Source: Cardiocondyla obscurior (Eukaryota > Arthropoda > Insecta > Hymenoptera > Formicidae). Taken from it: a stretch of 64,000 nucleotides of DNA. Where the stretch lies: positions 12,874,001 to 12,938,000 of the forward strand of contig NC_091864.1 in assembly GCF_019399895.1 (NCBI RefSeq), given 5' to 3'. Each line of letters begins with the position of its first letter. Position 1 is the first letter of the stretch. The position numbers and the translations under genes were made by a program. The notes beneath the pieces were generated by a model. That model did no database searches. It was not told the DNA's origin and saw nothing but the letters and a program-made list of their open reading frames with translations. Positions 61,357-64,000 of this stretch are shown in pieces.

Positions 61357-62701
61357 GTAAGTCTACTTCTCGCATTTCTCCACGCACGCAAAAATTTATT
61401 TTTGTGCGCGTCCTCCGATGATCGATCAGCAAGCGTGCGACGAGTGCTTTTCGGCTTCGCCTTCCTCCCCCTGTCGAGGGCGGAAAATCGAGGGTGCATC
61501 TCCAAGGGTGAACCGACCTCCGGATGCTCCGAGATTGAACGCCGACACTGTGAGGAAGTCGATGTGGACGCATTCTTGCATATAGGGCTCTGAATTCGAG
61601 TGGATGATGGATCTAGTCTAGCTTGTTTATCTTGTGGTTCTGATGTAATTAATTATCTGCCATGGATTACCTTGCGGTCTAGAAAAACAATTGCGATTGT
61701 AATCAGTAGGAATTTATCGGTGCTATAATTTTACATTCAATATATAATCCATAACGTTCAAGAAGCATATGAAAATAAAGATCAATTATTTTCTACTTAA
61801 CACATCACTTGAGCTTCAGAGTCTAGTTTTTAGAAAGCCTGGACTATTTATTTCTAAGATTATCTGAGCAGATAAATGTGTTGAATTGCCATTTATGTAA
61901 CCACATTTTTTTTCCTTCTGTTTTTTCTTGTTTTTCTTGCCAGTTGCTTCAGCTAAAAACATAATATAATATAGATTAAAAAAGTGGGACTTTCATGTAT
62001 AAGTTTATATTATTTATTCTCTTTGCTTTTCTCTAAAGTATATATTAATGAGTAAATATAATACATATTAGATTTACTCATTGATATACATATATTTAAA
62101 AGCAATTGAATGAACCTGTTTATTCATTAACTAAATAATATTATTTGAAAAAAAGTGATCTTTTGTTGTAGCCTTGAACACACATAATTTAGTGTAATTT
62201 ATAAGCACTGCAGCAGGCAACATTAGTCAATGACAGGAATATAAAATAGCACAATGTACGTCATGGGGCAATAATCATTGGATTTACAAATTAAAGATTG
62301 ATTTCAATTTGATATGGTCTAAGACTTTGTTATTTTATTTATTTTCAAAAGAAGATTATAATGAGCCAAGAAATTAATAATTTATAAACGTGTACATTTA
62401 TTTATAAATTAAGATAACTGAAAACTTTATCCTTTTATTAAATTTTATTATTATCTGAATTAAAAGTTAGAAACTTTTTAAAATGTATATTAGAAAATAG
62501 ATTGCTAAATGAGAATAAATTTAAGGCTGCTAATGCTAGTGATGCAAACATAAATTTGCATATGTTGCATTAGTTACATAAATCACTGTAAAGTTGCATA
62601 ATGTTTTCAACTTTATTTGACTTAACATACCTTTTGCATTCAGCGTTTTCTGTGCCTGTGCAATCTTTAGACTTATGTTTTTGGCTTGTGATGGTTGTAG
62701 C
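61357..62701 (+). other. Hip14 first intron
   Basis: 1.3 kb, AT-rich after 61.6 kb, ending at the acceptor GATGGTTGTAG directly before the start codon context C-ATG at 62702. No other feature recognised. Confidence 0.5.
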
Positions 62702-63939
62702 ATGTACGCGCTGCAGATGCAAACCGCTTGCCAGGGCGAGGGAACTGGTGAGCCCGATGATCCTAGCGGCCTTCATCAAGAACCAGTGCGACCTGCCACC
62801 CAAGATTGCAGCTCTTTCGATATTGTCAGAGCCACCCAGGTAGTTTATGTGTATTTTAAATTAACATTTTTAGAAGATAAAAATCCTACAGACTATAAAA
62901 AGTTTACAATTAAAAATATAAATGTAAGATAATCTTGAAATATATTTGTAGTATGGAGCATTGGAACGAGTGACACAGTTGGTGGAAGCTGGTGCCGACG
63001 TGAACCAGCCGGATTCGGAGACGGTGACGCTATTGCATTGGGCTTCTATAAACAATCGCAAAGATATTGTTAAATATCTTATTGCGAAAGGAGCCGTAGT
63101 CGATGCTATCGGTGGTGAATTGGCTTCTACGCCATTACATTGGGCCACAAGGTCAGTATTTTAATACATGTAATCAGTATTATTCAAATTAAATAGTAAT
63201 ATAATTTTAATAAAAATAATTAAAATTTTTACGTAATTTGTAACACATAAAATATTCTATATTTTTCTGTAGTTTTTTTAGTTTTTACTTTAAAAAACAT
63301 GTTTATAAGATAAAAAAAAGAAAGAAAAGAAAATTAATCTTTGATTATATCTCTAGACAAGGCCATCTCTCAACGGTTGTAATACTGATGAGAGCGGGTG
63401 CTGACCCTACTTTGAGGGACTCTGAAGGCTTTTCTTGCATACATTTGGCGGCACAATTTGGCCATACAGCTATTGTAGCTTATTTGGTGGCAAAAGGTGT
63501 TAATCCAAATATGCCAGACAGAAGTGCTATGACTCCTCTTATGTGGAGCGCCTATAAAGTCAATAGGTACACAGAGCAACAAATTATTTTTTTATGAGTA
63601 ACTTATTTTTCCAACAGAATATCTTTAATTTAGTTACTTTAAAGTCTTTCTTTTTACAGTTTAGATCCAACGCGACTACTATTGACTTTAGGCGCGTCAC
63701 ATTCACTTACCGATAATCTGCACGGTAACACAGCCCTGCATTGGGCCATTATAGCAAAAAATAACACTGCAATATCCACCTTGGTACAACACGGAGCCTC
63801 ACTAGACCTGCCCAATTTTCAAAATGAAACGCCAATGACGCTGCTAGGTCCTCATATCGGTGCCGCGTGGCTAGGACATAAAATCAGTCATGAGATTAAG
63901 GAAAAGCAAGGTCGCACAAGAACATGGTGTAGAGATAAG
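62702..63939 (+). CDS. Hip14: Ankyrin-repeat palmitoyltransferase Hip14 (ZDHHC17), 5' part
   Basis: Golgi/vesicle DHHC palmitoyltransferase that in Drosophila palmitoylates synaptic proteins such as CSP and SNAP25. Exons in the window: 62702-62839, 62952-63151, 63357-63566 and 63660-63939, 276 codons; the gene continues beyond the window with the membrane segments and DHHC domain. The start MYALQMQTACQGEG lies two bases after a splice acceptor. The ankyrin array begins with FDIVRATQ, YGALERVTQLVEAGADV and VTLLHWASINNRKDIVKYLI, then STPLHWATRQGHLSTVVILM, FSCIHLAAQFGHTAIVAYLV, MTPLMWSAYKVNSLDPTRLL and NTALHWAIIAKNNTAISTLV. These match ZDHHC17 repeat by repeat. DHHC catalytic residues cannot be checked here. 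Confidence 0.93.
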
Positions 63940-64000
63940 GTAATGATAATATGTCGTAAGTGTGTCATAATATCTTTTTGTGTCTTCGATGTTAATACTT

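Overview
This window is a stretch of animal nuclear DNA, most probably from an insect and plausibly from a hymenopteran (ant, bee or wasp). The evidence is the gene structure: many short AT-rich introns with GT..AG borders, AATAAA polyadenylation signals, insect-type genes such as Pep, and a strongly uneven base composition. The species cannot be named from the sequence alone. There are no bacterial operons, CRISPR arrays, convincing tRNAs or rRNAs.

Layout. (1) 1-19000 is a gene-dense AT-rich block: an RTN4IP1-like mitochondrial oxidoreductase (+, 5' end uncertain), the flap endonuclease Fen1 (-), the mitochondrial zinc transporter SLC30A9/ZnT9 (+), the four-zinc-finger RNA-associated protein Pep (+), and a mitochondrial [2Fe-2S] ferredoxin of the Fdx2 type (+). 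(2) 19001-22870 is AT-rich spacer with microsatellites and two GC-richer minus-strand islands that look like terminal coding exons. (3) About 22870-48130 is a GC- and CpG-rich domain occupied mainly by one minus-strand gene for a four-pass membrane protein with His/Gln-rich tails. Its coding exons span 22871-35692 with a 9.9 kb intron, and it may have an upstream first exon near 47.5 kb. (4) 49853-58733 holds ubiquilin (-) and the NMD factor SMG5 (-). (5) 58734-60433 has a foldback repeat and a small CYTH-domain gene (+). (6) 60434 to the end holds the 5' part of the palmitoyltransferase Hip14/ZDHHC17 (+), cut by the window edge after four coding exons.

The genes do not form a pathway. Several are housekeeping genes that share promoter regions head to head (Fen1/ZnT9 and SMG5/CYTH) or converge tail to tail (RTN4IP1/Fen1). 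Exon models were built by hand from reading frame, splice sites and phase. For Fen1, ZnT9, Pep, Fdx2, the membrane protein, ubiquilin, SMG5 and CYTH every phase closes and the total is an exact multiple of three.

I did not find a clearly new biological system. The observations most worth checking are: a foldback repeat containing a 39-bp-arm hairpin; a stop-free 108-nt intron inside the SMG5 PIN domain; alternative terminal exons for the four-pass membrane gene; a retained-intron stop in Pep that would give a zinc-finger-less protein; and the sharp GC domain.
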